Of a stretch of DNA of 64,000 bases, positions 1 through 8,925 are shown in pieces. A program made the translations under genes and the position numbers. Within the stretch, counting starts at the first letter, position 1; each line of letters starts with the position of its first letter. A model generated the notes under the pieces. That model saw only the letters and a list, made by a program, of their open reading frames with translations. It was not told the origin of the DNA and ran no database searches. Source of the DNA: Kitasatospora sp. GP82 (lineage in GTDB: Bacteria; Actinomycetota; Actinomycetes; Streptomycetales; Streptomycetaceae); NCBI RefSeq assembly GCF_029892105.1, contig NZ_JARZAJ010000027.1:32906-96905 (forward strand). The letters run 5' to 3'.

Positions 1-3000
1 ATCGCGGCGGCAACCCCGCGCAGCAGCAGGGACATTCCGTCGCGGCGCAGGTCGCTGTTCTTCTTGACGGCGGCCCGGGTGGCCTCGTCGATGACCTCGC
101 CGAGGCGCTCGACCAGTACGGCGTGGTCCGGGTCCTCGAAGCGGATCCGCAGGAACTCCTGCCCCGACCACTCCCCCAGGCCCTCGGGGAGGCGGGAGAG
201 CCGCTGGGCGGCGCGCAGGGTGGTGAGCGAGCTCTCCACCAGGCCGCGCAGTCGGTCCACGATGCTGCCCCGGTTGCGTTCCAACTGCGCCAACTCGTCG
301 GTGAGGACACGCAGTCGGGGCGCGAAGGCGGTGGCCCAGGCGGCGGCGTGGTCGGGCAGGGCGGCGGCGGGCAGTTCGCGGATCTGCTGGCGGGCGGGGG
401 TACGGACGGCCTCGTAACGGGCCGCGTTGGCGTGCCGGATGAGCGCGTCGGCGGCGTCGCGGACGGCGAGTTCGGCGGCGGTCAGCTCGGTGGCGGCGGC
501 GCGCAGCGTACGGCGGGTGTCGGTGGCGGCGGCGCGGGCCTCGGTGAGGCTGCCGAGGTAGGGCTCCGAACTCTGCTCGGGCTCCTCGGGGTTGTCGCGC
601 AGACCGTCGCGGAGCTGGGCCGCGGCCTCGTCGAAGTCGGCGGCGGCGCTCTGCGCGGCGTCCAGGGTTCGCTGGAGGTCGGCGCACTCCAGGCGTGCCG
701 TCTCGACCTGCTCGCGGCGCTCGGCGAGCAGCGAGGTGGCGGTGCGCAGCAGACTCTGGGCGTGCTCGGGGTCGGTCGGGACGAGGTCCTCGGGCAGCTC
801 GGTGTGGGCCTCGGCGCCGTCGGCGGGGGCTGAGCGCTCGGCTTCGCCGCGCAGGCGGCCGAGTTGCTCGCTGGCGGCCTGGCTGCGGGCCTCGATGGTG
901 GCGACGAGTTCCTCGGCCCGGGATACTGCCGCCTGGCGGGCGGGGCCGTCGGCACCGTCGGGGCTGGAGAGCAGTTCCTCGGCGCGGGTGCGGACCTTGT
1001 TGGTGAGCCGGTCGAGTTCGGTGGCGGCGGCGGCCTCGTCGCCCTCGGCGCGGGCCTGTTCGGCACGCAGATCGGCGCCGACGCCGACCTTCTCGTACAG
1101 CTGGGAGGCCGCCCGGTACGCCTCGCGCAGGGCGGGCAGCGAGGCGGGGGCCAGGTCGGGCTCGTCGATCTCGGTACCGGCGGAGATCTCGGCGCGTTCG
1201 GCACGCAGGGTGCGCGCGGTGCGGCGGGCGTCGTCGGCGGCGCGCTGGGCGGCACGGCGGTCCTCATCGCAGGTGCGGGCGCGTTCGGCGCAGACGGCCT
1301 GACGGCGCTCGCACTCGGCGGCGTCCTCGGTGAGTTCGCGCCGGCGGCGGGCCCAGTTGGCGCGCTCGCGCAGGCGGAAGGCCAGACCGGCCAGCGCGTC
1401 GGCGCGGCGTCGGGCGCGCTGGGCGGCCTCGCGGCGCTCCTCGTGGGCGGTGGCCGCGGCGGTGTGGTCGGTCTCGGCCTCGGTGTGTTCGGCGCGCAGG
1501 GTGGCGAGTTCGGCGCCGGCGGTCTCGGCGGCGAGGGCGGCGGCCGCGACGGCTTCGGTGAGTTCGCCGAGGGTGCCGGGCGGGCAGCTGGCGTGCCAGG
1601 AGGCCAGGCGGGCGGCGAGGGCGCGGTCGTGGCCGAGGCGGGCGGCGAGTTCGCGGATGTGCTCCTCGCGGGCGGTGGCGCGGCCGCGCAGTTCACGGCG
1701 CTCGTCGTCGGCGGCGCGCTCGTCGTGCATGGCCGGGTTTGGCGGCACGAGGAAGAACGCGGGCTCGTCGGCGATCGGGGCTACCAACGACGCGGCGGTG
1801 CCGACGGCGACGGTGGAGCGGGGCAGCAGGGCGGCGGCCTGGAGCGCCTCGCGGGCCCGGTCGAGCGAGCTGGGGTCGGTGACGACGACGCCGTCGACCA
1901 GCTCGGGACGGGCAGCCAGGATCGCGTCGTGGTCGGCCGGGTCGACGGACTGGGCGAGGTAGCGCCAGCCCGGCAGGGCGGGGATGCCGTGCTCGCCGAG
2001 GTACTCGACGGTTGCGAGCACGTCGGGGCCGGGCGGCAGCAGGCCACCGTCGCCGAGGGCAGCGAGGATCCGGGAGTCGTCGGCAGCGGCGGTACGCAGG
2101 TCGAAGAGGGTGCGCTCGGCGGTGGCGATGGCCTGGTCGAGCTGTTCGCGCAGGTCGTCGGCGGTGACGTCGAGGACGGCGGGGGTGAGGAAGCCCTCCT
2201 CTTCCTCGGCGCCGTCCTGGTAGGGGGTGAGGGAGAGCAGGTCGGCGAGCCGGGGTTCGGCGGCGAGCTGTGCGGCAGTGCGCTGCTCGGCGGCGAGCGC
2301 GCGCCGGGTGGCCCCGAGGGCGTCGCTGGCGCGGGCGGCGGCCAGTTCGGCCTTGGCCTCCAGGGAGGCTGCCTCGCGGACCCGGACGGCGGACTGTTCG
2401 GCGGTGGCGCGGGCCTTCTCCAGCGCTGCGGTGGCGGCCTTCTCGGCGTCGGCGGCGTGCAGGGCGGCGCGGGCGGGGTCGGCCTGACCGTTGATCGCGG
2501 CGTCCGCGTCGGCGTCGATCCAGCCGGCCTCGACGGCGGCCTGGGTCTCCTGCTCGACCTCGGCGAGGCGCTGGCGCAGGTGCTCCTCCTCGCTCCTGGC
2601 CTTCTGGGCGGCGGTCGCGGCGGCGGTGGCCTCGGCCTGGGCGGCGGAGCCGTGGCTCTGCAACTCCTCGGCGCGCAGCTCCTCCTGGTCGGCGCGGGTC
2701 TCGGCGGCGACGGCGGCGGTCTCCAGCGCGCGGGCCAGGGCGCCTGCGGCCTTGGCCCGCGCGGCGAGCGCGGGGGCGGCGTCCAGTTCGGCCTCGCGGA
2801 TCGCGGCGGCGACGCGGGCGACCCGGTCGGCGGCGGCGCGGTGGCGCAGGACGGCCTCGGCTGCCTGCCAGGCGGAGTGCAGGGTGCGGGCCTCGGTGAG
2901 TTCGCGGCGCAGGGCGGCGGCCTCGGTGGTGGCGGCGGCGAGGCCCAGGGTGGCGTGCCGGTGGGTCAGTTCGGCGACGATCAGCGAGTGCCTGGTGCGG

Positions 3001-4067
3001 TCGGTCTCGGCGGCGGTGACGGCGCTCGCGGCGGCGGCGACCTCGACGGCCAGGTCGTGGGCGCGGTCGCGTTCGGCACCGGCCCGGGCGGCGAGGGCGT
3101 GGGCGAGGCGGCGGGTGCGGCGCTCGGCGGTGCGGTGGGTCTCGCGGACACTCTCGCGGGCGGTGGTGCAGTCGACGATGCGCTGGAGCAGATCGAGCGA
3201 GCCTGCGGTGAAGTCGCGTTCGGCGGTGAGTTCGGCCCGGCGGCCGAGCTTGGCGGCGAAGCCGTGGACGAGGTCGGCGAGGCCGTCGGTGTCGCGGGTG
3301 TCGGTGACCGCCCGCAGCAGCAGGTCGGTGAAGTCGGAGTCGTGCTTGACCGCGAAGAGACCGGCCGCCTCGCCCTCGTCGGCGTTCATCTCCCGCTGGT
3401 AGCGGAAGAGTTCGGGGTCGAGGCCGAGCTCGCCGAGGTGTTCCGTCCAGCGGTCGTGGCCGTCCTCGAAGGTGAGGTCGAGGTAGGGGTGGGCCTTGCC
3501 GGTCTCGGTGAGGGCGTCGCGGAAGCCCTTCATGGTGCGGCGCCGCCCCCGGGCCTTCTGGTCGGCCAGGTTGATCCGCTCGGCGACGGGGAGCGAGTCC
3601 AGGGTCAGGCCGGGTCCCGGACGGAAGGAGTACCAGAGCTCGGCGAACTTGCGCGGGTCGGAGGAGACCTGACGGCCGCGCCACTCGCTGACCTTGCCGA
3701 CCACGATCAGCTCACCGGTGACGGTGTGCTGCCACTCCAGGGCGACGTGCCCGCAGTCGTCGGCGAGCAGGAACTTGCGCAGCACACCGGAGCTGGCGCC
3801 ACCGAGGGTGTTGCGGTGCCCTGGCAGCATCACCGAGAAGATCAGCTTGAGCAGGACGGACTTGCCGCCGCCGTTCTCCAGGAAGAGCACACCGGCGGGC
3901 GCGGGGCGGCGCTGCGGGCCGTCCGGGTCCTCGCCGAACAGACCGATCTGCTGCGGCGCGGGCTCGGGCACCGGCTCGCCGACCCCGCGCAGGTCGAGCA
4001 CGGTGTCGGCGTAGCGGGCGCCGGCCGGTCCGATCGAGTAGAGGCGGACCCGGTTGAGCTCGTACAT
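1..4067 (-). CDS. SMC-like ATPase, MukB/JetC type (3' end outside window)
   Basis: Likely the motor subunit of a DNA-acting SMC complex. The start is the ATG at 4067, with AGGAG 12 bases upstream. About 1,355 codons are visible and the C-terminus lies beyond the left edge. A P-loop, ENGGGKS, sits at about residues 61-70, the place of the SMC/MukB Walker A motif (usually GPNGSGKS). From about residue 270 on the protein is dominated by Ala, Glu, Arg and Leu with a repeating hydrophobic pattern, as expected for a long coiled coil. The signature motif and Walker B should lie in the missing part. It is the last visible gene of an operon with a MukE-like and a kleisin-like gene, in MukF-MukE-MukB order. 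A fourth gene (JetD nuclease), if present, would lie off the left edge. Assignment to MukB/JetC rather than an SbcC relative is inference from gene order and architecture. Confidence 0.75.
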   Translation of the reverse strand, partial: MYELNRVRLYSIGPAGARYADTVLDLRGVGEPVPEPAPQQIGLFGEDPDGPQRRPAPAGVLFLENGGGKSVLLKLIFSVMLPGHRNTLGGASSGVLRKFLLADDCGHVALEWQHTVTGELIVVGKVSEWRGRQVSSDPRKFAELWYSFRPGPGLTLDSLPVAERINLADQKARGRRRTMKGFRDALTETGKAHPYLDLTFEDGHDRWTEHLGELGLDPELFRYQREMNADEGEAAGLFAVKHDSDFTDLLLRAVTDTRDTDGLADLVHGFAAKLGRRAELTAERDFTAGSLDLLQRIVDCTTARESVRETHRTAERRTRRLAHALAARAGAERDRAHDLAVEVAAAASAVTAAETDRTRHSLIVAELTHRHATLGLAAATTEAAALRRELTEARTLHSAWQAAEAVLRHRAAADRVARVAAAIREAELDAAPALAARAKAAGALARALETAAVAAETRADQEELRAEELQSHGSAAQAEATAAATAAQKARSEEEHLRQRLAEVEQETQAAVEAGWIDADADAAINGQADPARAALHAADAEKAATAALEKARATAEQSAVRVREAASLEAKAELAAARASDALGATRRALAAEQRTAAQLAAEPRLADLLSLTPYQDGAEEEEGFLTPAVLDVTADDLREQLDQAIATAERTLFDLRTAAADDSRILAALGDGGLLPPGPDVLATVEYLGEHGIPALPGWRYLAQSVDPADHDAILAARPELVDGVVVTDPSSLDRAREALQAAALLPRSTVAVGTAASLVAPIADEPAFFLVPPNPAMHDERAADDERRELRGRATAREEHIRELAARLGHDRALAARLASWHASCPPGTLGELTEAVAAAALAAETAGAELATLRAEHTEAETDHTAAATAHEERREAAQRARRRADALAGLAFRLRERANWARRRRELTEDAAECERRQAVCAERARTCDEDRRAAQRAADDARRTARTLRAERAEISAGTEIDEPDLAPASLPALREAYRAASQLYEKVGVGADLRAEQARAEGDEAAAATELDRLTNKVRTRAEELLSSPDGADGPARQAAVSRAEELVATIEARSQAASEQLGRLRGEAERSAPADGAEAHTELPEDLVPTDPEHAQSLLRTATSLLAERREQVETARLECADLQRTLDAAQSAAADFDEAAAQLRDGLRDNPEEPEQSSEPYLGSLTEARAAATDTRRTLRAAATELTAAELAVRDAADALIRHANAARYEAVRTPARQQIRELPAAALPDHAAAWATAFAPRLRVLTDELAQLERNRGSIVDRLRGLVESSLTTLRAAQRLSRLPEGLGEWSGQEFLRIRFEDPDHAVLVERLGEVIDEATRAAVKKNSDLRRDGMSLLLRGVAAA

Positions 4068-4104
4068 GAGGTGCGGTTTCTCCTGGAGCTGAGCTGATCA
4101 GAGC

Positions 4105-4150
4105 GCTGGGGCTGGGCTGAACAGGGTGCTGGGGCTGAGCTGAACTCAGG
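4105..4150. repeat. 23-bp imperfect direct repeat
   Basis: Two adjacent 23-bp copies (4105-4127 and 4128-4150) share 19 positions and start with GCTGGGGCTG. They lie in the 167-bp gap between the MukE-like and SMC-like genes. Further degenerate GCTG(G/A)GC blocks follow to about 4230. Probably slippage-derived; no function is evident. Confidence 0.5.
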
Positions 4151-4234
4151 ATCTGGGCGGCGGACTTGGACGGAGGGGCTGGACAGCGTAGCTGCTCAGC
4201 GGGGCTGGGCGGAGCAGCTGGGCGGGGTGGCTGC

Positions 4235-5107
4235 TCAGAGGGCGTGGAAGGGCAGGCCGGCGTCCGCAACCAGGTCCTCGCTGTGGTCGGCGGGCAGCAG
4301 CGTCGCGGCGCCGTCGCCGACGGCGACCACGCCGAGGTCGAGCAGCTCGGCCATGGCGGCGCTGCCCGCCAGGTCGCGGACCTGGAGCTGGTAGCGCGCG
4401 GTGGTGCGGTAGGTGCCGCCGGAGTCGTCGGAGACCTTCTGCAGGAAGCCGGAGTCGACCAGGAAGAGCACGGCCTTGGAGACGATGCCGATGGTGGAAC
4501 CGGCCAGGCGGCGGGCGTCCTTGGTGGCACCGGTGGCGCTGCGGCGGGCCCAGACCCGCCAGGCGGACTCCAGTCCTGGTGCATCGCTGGCCGGGTCGGT
4601 GTTGGCACCCTCGGCCTCGGCCTGCTGTTCGAGCCTTCGGCAGGCCTGCCGGACGAAGGCGTCCACACCGTTGACGCTGACCCGGCCGAGGTAGCCGTCG
4701 TCGGCAAGATCCTCGGGACGCGGGAAGGCCATCGCGGCCACGGCCAGGTGGGCCAGGCCGTGCAGGAAGCGGTCGGTGGACTCGGAGGAGGCCCGGCGGG
4801 AGTAGTCGCCCATCCGGACGGCGAAGACGGAGTCCTCGGCGGCGGCGACGGCCATGCCCGCGCGCGGCGAGACCTCCAGGACGACCAGGCCCATACCGGT
4901 GGCCACCGCGTCCGCGAGCCGGGCGAAGGCCGGATCCTCCCGGTGACGGCGGATCAGCTCGGCGTACTCGGCGTCACGGGCCGGGAGCAGCTTGGCCTGG
5001 AGGCCGAAGGAGACCAGCCGGGCGGCGTCGGCCACGTCGGCGGGGGTGATCGGGGCCGGGGCGGGCTCGGGTTCGGGCGCCCAGGACGCGTCAGGGTGAG
5101 TGATCAC
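4235..5107 (-). CDS. MukE/JetB-like small subunit of the SMC operon
   Basis: A 290-residue protein of unknown family that lies between a kleisin-like gene and an SMC-like gene, the position of MukE (MukBEF) or JetB (Wadjet). The GTG at 5107 is preferred because AAGGAG ends 8 bases before it; a longer reading up to 5257 adds only Pro/Arg-rich sequence with no ribosome site. The N-terminal 30 residues are Pro/Ala/Glu-rich. The C-terminal half (about 190-290) contains short helices followed by a strand-turn-strand, compatible with tandem winged helices. No membrane segment or catalytic motif is seen. A DNA- or kleisin-binding accessory role is inferred from position and size only. Confidence 0.6.
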   Translation of the reverse strand: MITHPDASWAPEPEPAPAPITPADVADAARLVSFGLQAKLLPARDAEYAELIRRHREDPAFARLADAVATGMGLVVLEVSPRAGMAVAAAEDSVFAVRMGDYSRRASSESTDRFLHGLAHLAVAAMAFPRPEDLADDGYLGRVSVNGVDAFVRQACRRLEQQAEAEGANTDPASDAPGLESAWRVWARRSATGATKDARRLAGSTIGIVSKAVLFLVDSGFLQKVSDDSGGTYRTTARYQLQVRDLAGSAAMAELLDLGVVAVGDGAATLLPADHSEDLVADAGLPFHAL

Positions 5108-5314
5108 GGGCGGTGCTCCTTGCGGACGGTGCGGGGGTGGCCTGAAGTACATGAGCTCGGGGGCTGGGGGCAACTCCCAAGGGGCACGCGGAACCGCGCC
5201 AAGCGGAGGACACCGACGCCGCACCGTCGCCCGGCGGGCAAGTGGCACCCGCTCCACGGGAGAACGCGAGGTGCCGAGTGCTCTCCTGCCCCGGCTGAAC
5301 GTCCGGCGCCCGCC

Positions 5315-5352
5315 GGCTCGCGCAGTTCCCCGCGTCCGTGGCGGGGGGCCGG
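5315..5352. repeat. Streptomyces-type intergenic GC-rich element
   Basis: The sequence GCGCAGTTCCCCGCG followed by a short GC-rich inverted stretch resembles an intergenic element I recall as common in Streptomyces genomes. It sits just after the kleisin-like gene stop, between it and the MukE-like gene, and may act as a weak terminator or processing site inside the operon. Confidence 0.35.
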
Positions 5353-5357
5353 CGTCG

Positions 5358-6890
5358 TCACTTTGCGTCCTTGCGGTCGGCCGCCATGCCGATGGCGTCC
5401 AGCAGGGCGCTGCCGACGATCAGGTCGGCGCCGCCGAACTCGGGGTCGTCCAGCCGGGTGCCGTCGTCCACGGCGAAGAGCAGGCGCTCCTCGCCCTGCC
5501 GGTAGGCCGTGCCGACCGGCGGGCTGGCGGCGTGCACGGCGAGCAGGGCGACCAGGTACGGCAGTTCCGGGTCCTGGTGGCGGGCCTCGGCGAGCAGGCC
5601 GGAGAGGCGCCGGGGAGCGTCGGCGGGGAGGTCGAGCAGCTCCAGCGCGGCCTCCAGCTGGGCCTCGGAGAAGCGGCTGTCGTCGGGTGTGGCGACCAGG
5701 TCGGGGTCGGGCAGCTCGGCGCCGAGGTGCTCGCGCTCGACGGGCGGGGTGAGCAGCAGGTCCACCAGGTCGGCGACGCGCACGGAGACCGGCGTGCGCA
5801 GACCGGCGCCCCGGGCGAAGAAGGCGTCGGTCGGCCGGATCGCCTCGGTTATCGGAAGGCCGAGCAGCGGGGCGAGCAGCTGGCCGTAGAGGTCGATACC
5901 ACTGCACGAACCGGGCGTGGCGAAGGCCTGACGGTCCTGCTCGGCACGGAACAGCGGGCCTGCCTCCAGCAGGCGGGTCTGCAACTGGGTGTGGCGCCGG
6001 ATGCAGTCCTTGACGATGTCGACCAGCTCGGCGGCGCGGCGCTTGTGCTCCGGCTCCTCCGTCTCGTCCCGGGCCTTGCGGATGTTGGTGAGGATCGCGT
6101 TCTCGTGCCGGTAGCGGTCGGCGATGTGGTCGAGGGCCTCGTCGATCAGATCGGGGATGGCCTGCATCCAGTCCACCGCGCGGACGTTGCGCCGGGTGGC
6201 CTCCAGGGCGCGGCGCAGCGTCTCGGCGTACTGGACGGTGCGGTAGCGGGCCTGCTCGGCGGCGAGCTGGGCGTCGGCCAGACGGCCGCGACGGATCAGC
6301 ACCTCCAGCTTGACCTCGGCGGCGATCTGAGCGGACGTCACATCGGTGTCGAGCGCGCCGACCAGGACGTTGACCGCCTCGTCCGTGGTGCGCAGGTAGA
6401 CGCCGCCGTCGAGGCCCGGGACCTCCTCGATCAGCTTGAAGTCGTAGTCCCGGCGGACGTACTCGCCGTCGGCGCCGAAGGTGCCGTAGACGGCGCGGAA
6501 GCCCCGGTCGACGCTGCCGACGTTGATCAGCGACTCCAGCACCCAGCGGGCGACCCGCTCGTGCTCGGCGGCGGCGCGGCCGGGGTTCTGTGCGGCGGCC
6601 CGGGGCAGCAGACGGGCGAGCACGGCGTCCCGGTCGGCCCCGGTGTCGAAGTCCATGTTGAGCGTGACCAGGTCGATGACGGCCAGGCCGACCTCGGCCA
6701 TGGTGTACGAGCTGTACTCGCCGGCCAGGTTGACCTTGCGGTTGTCGAGGTCGTGCAGCGGGGCGGTGCAGGCCAGCGCCTTGAGCCGACGGGCGAGTCC
6801 TTCGTCGGCGGCCGGGCCCGGGGCGGGCCGGGTGGCTGCGGCGGGCGGCCGGAACTCGTACTCGGCGCTCTGATCTGCGATGGCGGTCAC
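5358..6890 (-). CDS. Kleisin-like subunit of SMC operon (MukF/JetA-like)
   Basis: First gene of the SMC operon: a soluble, charged, mostly helical 510-residue protein with no membrane segment. Size and position match MukF or JetA, which bridge the SMC heads. The N-terminus (about residues 15-150) contains a helical block with alternating Leu and charged residues that could form the winged-helix dimerisation domain. The middle (about 190-320) is Arg/Glu-rich and coiled-coil-like. I chose the GTG at 6890. It has no ribosome site, but TAATCT lies 8 bases upstream, so the transcript may be leaderless. A longer reading to 6968 would run through that -10 element. Homology to MukF cannot be shown without a profile search. 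Confidence 0.6.
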   Translation of the reverse strand: MTAIADQSAEYEFRPPAAATRPAPGPAADEGLARRLKALACTAPLHDLDNRKVNLAGEYSSYTMAEVGLAVIDLVTLNMDFDTGADRDAVLARLLPRAAAQNPGRAAAEHERVARWVLESLINVGSVDRGFRAVYGTFGADGEYVRRDYDFKLIEEVPGLDGGVYLRTTDEAVNVLVGALDTDVTSAQIAAEVKLEVLIRRGRLADAQLAAEQARYRTVQYAETLRRALEATRRNVRAVDWMQAIPDLIDEALDHIADRYRHENAILTNIRKARDETEEPEHKRRAAELVDIVKDCIRRHTQLQTRLLEAGPLFRAEQDRQAFATPGSCSGIDLYGQLLAPLLGLPITEAIRPTDAFFARGAGLRTPVSVRVADLVDLLLTPPVEREHLGAELPDPDLVATPDDSRFSEAQLEAALELLDLPADAPRRLSGLLAEARHQDPELPYLVALLAVHAASPPVGTAYRQGEERLLFAVDDGTRLDDPEFGGADLIVGSALLDAIGMAADRKDAK

Positions 6891-6970
6891 GGGGGACAAG
6901 ATTAGAGGTTCGCACCCACAAGGTCCGAAACGAGCCCGCTTGTCCCGGTTCCCAGGGGCTCGGCCCAATG

Positions 6971-6999
6971 TTGAACGTGTTCAATTCCAGGCCTAGAGT
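6971..6999 (+). promoter_or_regulatory. Promoter with overlapping palindrome
   Basis: TTGAAC (6971-6976), a 17-bp spacer and TAGAGT (6994-6999) form a good vegetative promoter for the membrane-protein gene at 7061. The -35 box is the left arm of an inverted repeat, TTGAACGTGTTCAA (6971-6984), so a dimeric repressor bound there would block it. The site lies in the 170-bp divergent region shared with the SMC operon, whose own -10 (TAATCT, minus strand 6904-6899) is about 70 bp away. Confidence 0.6.
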
Positions 7000-7060
7000 C
7001 AGGGACCGAGCGACCGGGGAGCAGGCCCGGGCCGCTCCTTCGACCTGGGGGTGCACGAGG

Positions 7061-7621
7061 ATGACGGACGATCGGGGTGCGTCGGACGATCGGGGTCCGG
7101 CGCAGGGCGCGGCCGAGCTGCGACGCGTCAGGACGTGGTTGTGGATCTTCGTGGTCTGCCTGGTGCTCAGCGGACTGACCGCCTTCCCGCTGGAGAGCGA
7201 GTCCCGCTGGCTGGCGGAGCTGGTGGGCGGCTCGCCACTGGGCCGCGCCTTCCCGGAGACGACGGCCTGGGCGGAGCGGGTGCGCGACGGGCTGGCCGAC
7301 ACCAACACGCGCTACCCCTTCCTCGCCTACGGCACCGACTGGCTCGCCTTCGCACACCTGGTGATCGCGGTGGCGTTCTGGGGACCGCTGCAGGATCCGG
7401 TCCGCAATGTCTGGGTGATCAGGTGGGCCATGATCGCCTGCGCCGGGATCATTCCGCTGGCGCTGATCTGCGGGCCACTGCGGGGTATTCCGCTGTACTG
7501 GCGCTTTGTCGATATGTCGTTCGGCGTGGTGGGCGTGGTTCCCCTGCTGATCGTGCTGCGCGGGATCCAGCGGTTGGAGCGGGCCACTGCGCCGCGGGGT
7601 GAAAGTCCGCTGGCAGCCTGA
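7061..7621 (+). CDS. Four-helix integral membrane protein, unknown function
   Basis: A 186-residue protein. After a polar N-terminus of about 25 residues there are four hydrophobic segments, at about 28-45, 100-115, 128-146 and 158-175, so it should sit in the cytoplasmic membrane. The loop between the first two helices (about 46-98) is long and partly acidic and could be extracytoplasmic. No catalytic or transport motif is recognised. The ATG at 7061 is preferred over an upstream in-frame start at 6968, because 6968 lies inside the promoter/palindrome. It is divergent from the SMC operon; whether they are functionally linked is unknown. Confidence 0.75.
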   Translation: MTDDRGASDDRGPAQGAAELRRVRTWLWIFVVCLVLSGLTAFPLESESRWLAELVGGSPLGRAFPETTAWAERVRDGLADTNTRYPFLAYGTDWLAFAHLVIAVAFWGPLQDPVRNVWVIRWAMIACAGIIPLALICGPLRGIPLYWRFVDMSFGVVGVVPLLIVLRGIQRLERATAPRGESPLAA

Positions 7622-7982
7622 CCCCGCGGGCGGTGCTCTCCGGGCGCCGCCCTCCGGGCATGCGGTCGGCCCCGCACCGCGTCCGGGCGCGGGAACCCGG
7701 CGGCAAATCCTCTCCCTGCTTACAGAGTTGCCCGCACGGTTCCGCACATCCCTGCGGCAGTGCACGGTGACCGCCGACGGAGAACCCCGGCCGGACAGAC
7801 TCCGGTGCAGCACGAGGGCTTGTTCCGTGAAACGTTCCGCCACTCGAGGGAGCGCGCACCGGACGGTGCGCGCTCCTGCTACGGGTCAGGTTCACCCGGG
7901 CCACCGGCCAGGCCCTACGATCAACCCGAACAGCGGGCGTGGGCAGGCGCGGCAGCAGCAGGACGCGGGAGGCGGGCGTGGC
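7622..7982. other. Gene-free stretch before pxpA
   Basis: Holds no convincing coding sequence. It contains the hairpin at 7849-7876. A TACGAT hexamer at 7916-7921 could be a -10 box for pxpABC, but no good -35 box accompanies it. Confidence 0.5.
7849..7876. terminator. Strong hairpin, possible terminator
   Basis: A perfect 13-bp stem (GGAGCGCGCACCG with its complement) closes on GA. It lies between the membrane-protein gene and pxpA. There is no U-tract, as is usual in streptomycetes. Confidence 0.5.
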
Positions 7983-8759
7983 GTGGCCGATGCGGTGATC
8001 GATCTCAATGCGGATCTCGGCGAGGGGTTCGGACGCTGGAGCCTGACCGACGACGAGGCCCTGCTCTCCGTGGTGACCAGCGCCAACGTGGCCTGCGGAT
8101 TCCACGCCGGCGACCCGTCGATCATGCGCCGGGTCTGCGCGCTGGCCGCCGAGCGCGGAGTGCGGATCGGCGCCCAGGTCTCCTACCGTGACCTGGCCGG
8201 TTTTGGACGCCGTGCGATGGACGTCCCTCCGGAGGAGCTGGCCGACGAGATCGCGTACCAGATCGGCGCCCTCCAGGTCTTCGCCCGCGCGGCCGGCTCC
8301 CGGGTCTCGTACGTCAAACCGCACGGCGCCCTCTACAACAAGGTGGCCGGTGACTCGGAGCAGGCCGAGGCGGTGGTCGCCGGAGTGCTGCGGGCCGGGG
8401 CGGTGTGCGACGGACCACTGCCCGTGCTCGGACTGCCGGGCTCGCGGCTGCTGGCCGTGGCCGAGGGGGTCGGACTCCCGGTGGTGGCCGAGGCTTTCGC
8501 CGACCGGGCGTACACCTGGGCGGGCACGCTGGTGCCGCGCCGCGACCCGGAGGCCGTGGTGCACGACCCGGAGTCGGTGATCGCCCGCGCGGTCGGCATC
8601 GCCAGGGACGGCCTGGTCACCGCCGTCGGCGGCGAACCGGTCGCTGTCGAGGCCCGCTCACTGTGTGTCCACGGTGACACCCCGGGCGCGGCGCAGCTCG
8701 CCTGGCGGGTTCGCGGGGCGCTGGCCTCGGCGGGCGTACGGGTCGAACCGTTCTCCTGA
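7983..8759 (+). CDS. pxpA: 5-oxoprolinase subunit PxpA (LamB/YcsF family)
   Basis: Subunit A of the prokaryotic ATP-dependent 5-oxoprolinase, which opens 5-oxoproline (pyroglutamate) to glutamate in the cytosol. The 258-residue protein begins with the family pattern DLNADLGEGFG and contains NVACGFHAGDP (about residues 35-45) and KPHGALYN (about 110). Length matches the family. The GTG at 7983 is chosen because GGGAGG lies 9 bases upstream and it places the DLNADLGE block at the N-terminus. It is followed by pxpB and pxpC on the same strand, the conserved gene set for this enzyme. Confidence 0.95.
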   Translation: MADAVIDLNADLGEGFGRWSLTDDEALLSVVTSANVACGFHAGDPSIMRRVCALAAERGVRIGAQVSYRDLAGFGRRAMDVPPEELADEIAYQIGALQVFARAAGSRVSYVKPHGALYNKVAGDSEQAEAVVAGVLRAGAVCDGPLPVLGLPGSRLLAVAEGVGLPVVAEAFADRAYTWAGTLVPRRDPEAVVHDPESVIARAVGIARDGLVTAVGGEPVAVEARSLCVHGDTPGAAQLAWRVRGALASAGVRVEPFS

Positions 8760-8814
8760 CGAGACCTCGGCGCGCAACCGGGACACCGAGAGGCAACTCG
8801 GCGGCGGCGCCCGG

Positions 8815-8925
8815 CGGATGATGGCAGGGGATGGCGGAGCCCGGCGGGGGATGGCAGGGGATGGCCCCGGGGATCACGGGCGATGGCCCGGGATCGCGGA
8901 TGATGGCAGGAGGTGGCGGATGACG
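8815..8925. repeat. Degenerate GATGGCAGG repeats between pxpA and pxpB
   Basis: The 160-bp gap between pxpA and pxpB contains at least six near-copies of GATGGC(A/C/G)GG, including the pxpB ribosome site AGGAGG and its ATG. Slippage of a short unit is the simplest origin. The gap is unusually long for genes that are normally coupled. Confidence 0.6.

Noticed and set aside
864..4097. Long plus-strand open frame of 1,077 codons opposite the SMC gene
   Set aside because: It is Gly/Val-rich antisense shadow of GC-rich DNA; the minus strand has a ribosome site, P-loop and coiled-coil pattern.
6902..7843. Minus-strand open frame of 313 codons opposite the membrane protein
   Set aside because: Pro/Arg/His-rich shadow; the plus strand has a promoter and transmembrane pattern.
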